The notes under the pieces were generated by a model that made no database searches, was not told the DNA's origin, and worked only from the letters and a program-made list of their open reading frames with translations. Below, piece by piece: positions 15,294-15,438 of a DNA stretch of 15,438 nt. Each line of letters begins with the position of its first letter. Positions within the stretch are counted from its first letter, which is position 1. The DNA is from Waddliaceae bacterium (GTDB lineage Bacteria > Chlamydiota > Chlamydiia > Chlamydiales > SLFE01). A program made the position numbers and the translations under genes. Location: contig SLFE01000021.1 of NCBI GenBank assembly GCA_007124415.1, forward strand, positions 1 to 15,438, given 5' to 3'.

Positions 15294-15352
15294 ACCGCGG
15301 ATTAGGGTCGCAATCAAGTGTTCAACCCCTGATTGTGACCCTAATCCGCGGT
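15294..15352. repeat. 23-bp near-perfect inverted repeat (long hairpin)
   Basis: Arms 15294-15316 and 15330-15352 (reading ACCGCGGATTAGGGTC inward) are complementary over 23 bp with a single position that would be a G-U pair in RNA. The loop is 13 nt. No T-run follows on either strand, so it is not a standard terminator. An 8-bp palindrome GAGCGCTC (15353-15360) abuts the right arm. It lies between the carA promoter region and a possible plus-strand gene. It could be a short palindromic dispersed element, an operator or a structured RNA. Confidence 0.7.
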
Positions 15353-15397
15353 GAGCGCTCTAGAAAATGATTAGATTTTTCATCTTCTGAGGAAGGC

Positions 15398-15438
15398 ATG
15401 TCTTTAGACATGGCTGACGAAGAAGATGGAAAAGATGA
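15398..15438 (+). CDS. Possible start of a gene truncated by the window end
   Basis: ATG at 15398 opens a frame reading MSLDMADEEDGKD to the window edge, with GAGGAAGG (15389-15396) just upstream as a possible ribosome-binding site; ATG at 15410 is an alternative. Only about 13 codons are visible, so no function can be given. The same bases form a hairpin (15377-15388 with 15421-15433, and CATGTCT/AGACATG inside it), so a structural rather than coding role is also possible. Confidence 0.3.
   Translation, partial: MSLDMADEEDGKD

Overview
The window looks like a chromosomal segment of an environmental (amoeba- or arthropod-associated) member of the Chlamydiae, of the Waddlia/Criblamydia/Estrella kind. 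This is an inference. It rests on a eukaryotic-like protein tyrosine phosphatase, two small genes of unknown function placed before priA, and a full de novo UMP operon. Classical Chlamydia lack that pathway, but it is known from Waddlia-type relatives. No 16S gene or other decisive taxonomic marker is present.

Left edge (1-680): an AT-rich accessory patch. A MITE-like inverted-repeat element of about 161 bp, flanked by TA dinucleotides, interrupts a small HEPN-like gene. Removing the element and one TA copy restores one open frame to the window edge. The gene then runs into the strong intrinsic terminator of a minus-strand tRNA-Asn(GUU).

Plus-strand block (680-5687): four genes, mostly overlapping or closely packed. 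They are two unrecognised proteins, the replication-restart helicase priA, and a YopH/PTP1B-type tyrosine phosphatase that is probably secreted into the host.

Minus-strand block (5835-15142): one tightly overlapped operon in the order carA-carB-pyrB-pyrI-pyrC-pyrD-pyrE-pyrF. It covers every step from glutamine/bicarbonate to UMP. The notable feature is its mosaic character. CarA/CarB carry the signature motifs of eukaryotic CPS (CAD/CPS1), and PyrE/PyrF read like eukaryotic UMP synthase split into two overlapping genes. PyrB comes with a bacterial-type PyrI regulatory chain. PyrD is a divergent, Cys-base (class 1-like) enzyme with no PyrK partner in the window.

The carA leader (about 15142-15250) contains a nested hairpin with complementary A9 and U9 tracts and a possible eight-codon leader peptide, so it is a candidate attenuator. 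Beyond it lie a near-perfect 23-bp inverted repeat and the possible start of a plus-strand gene cut off by the window end.
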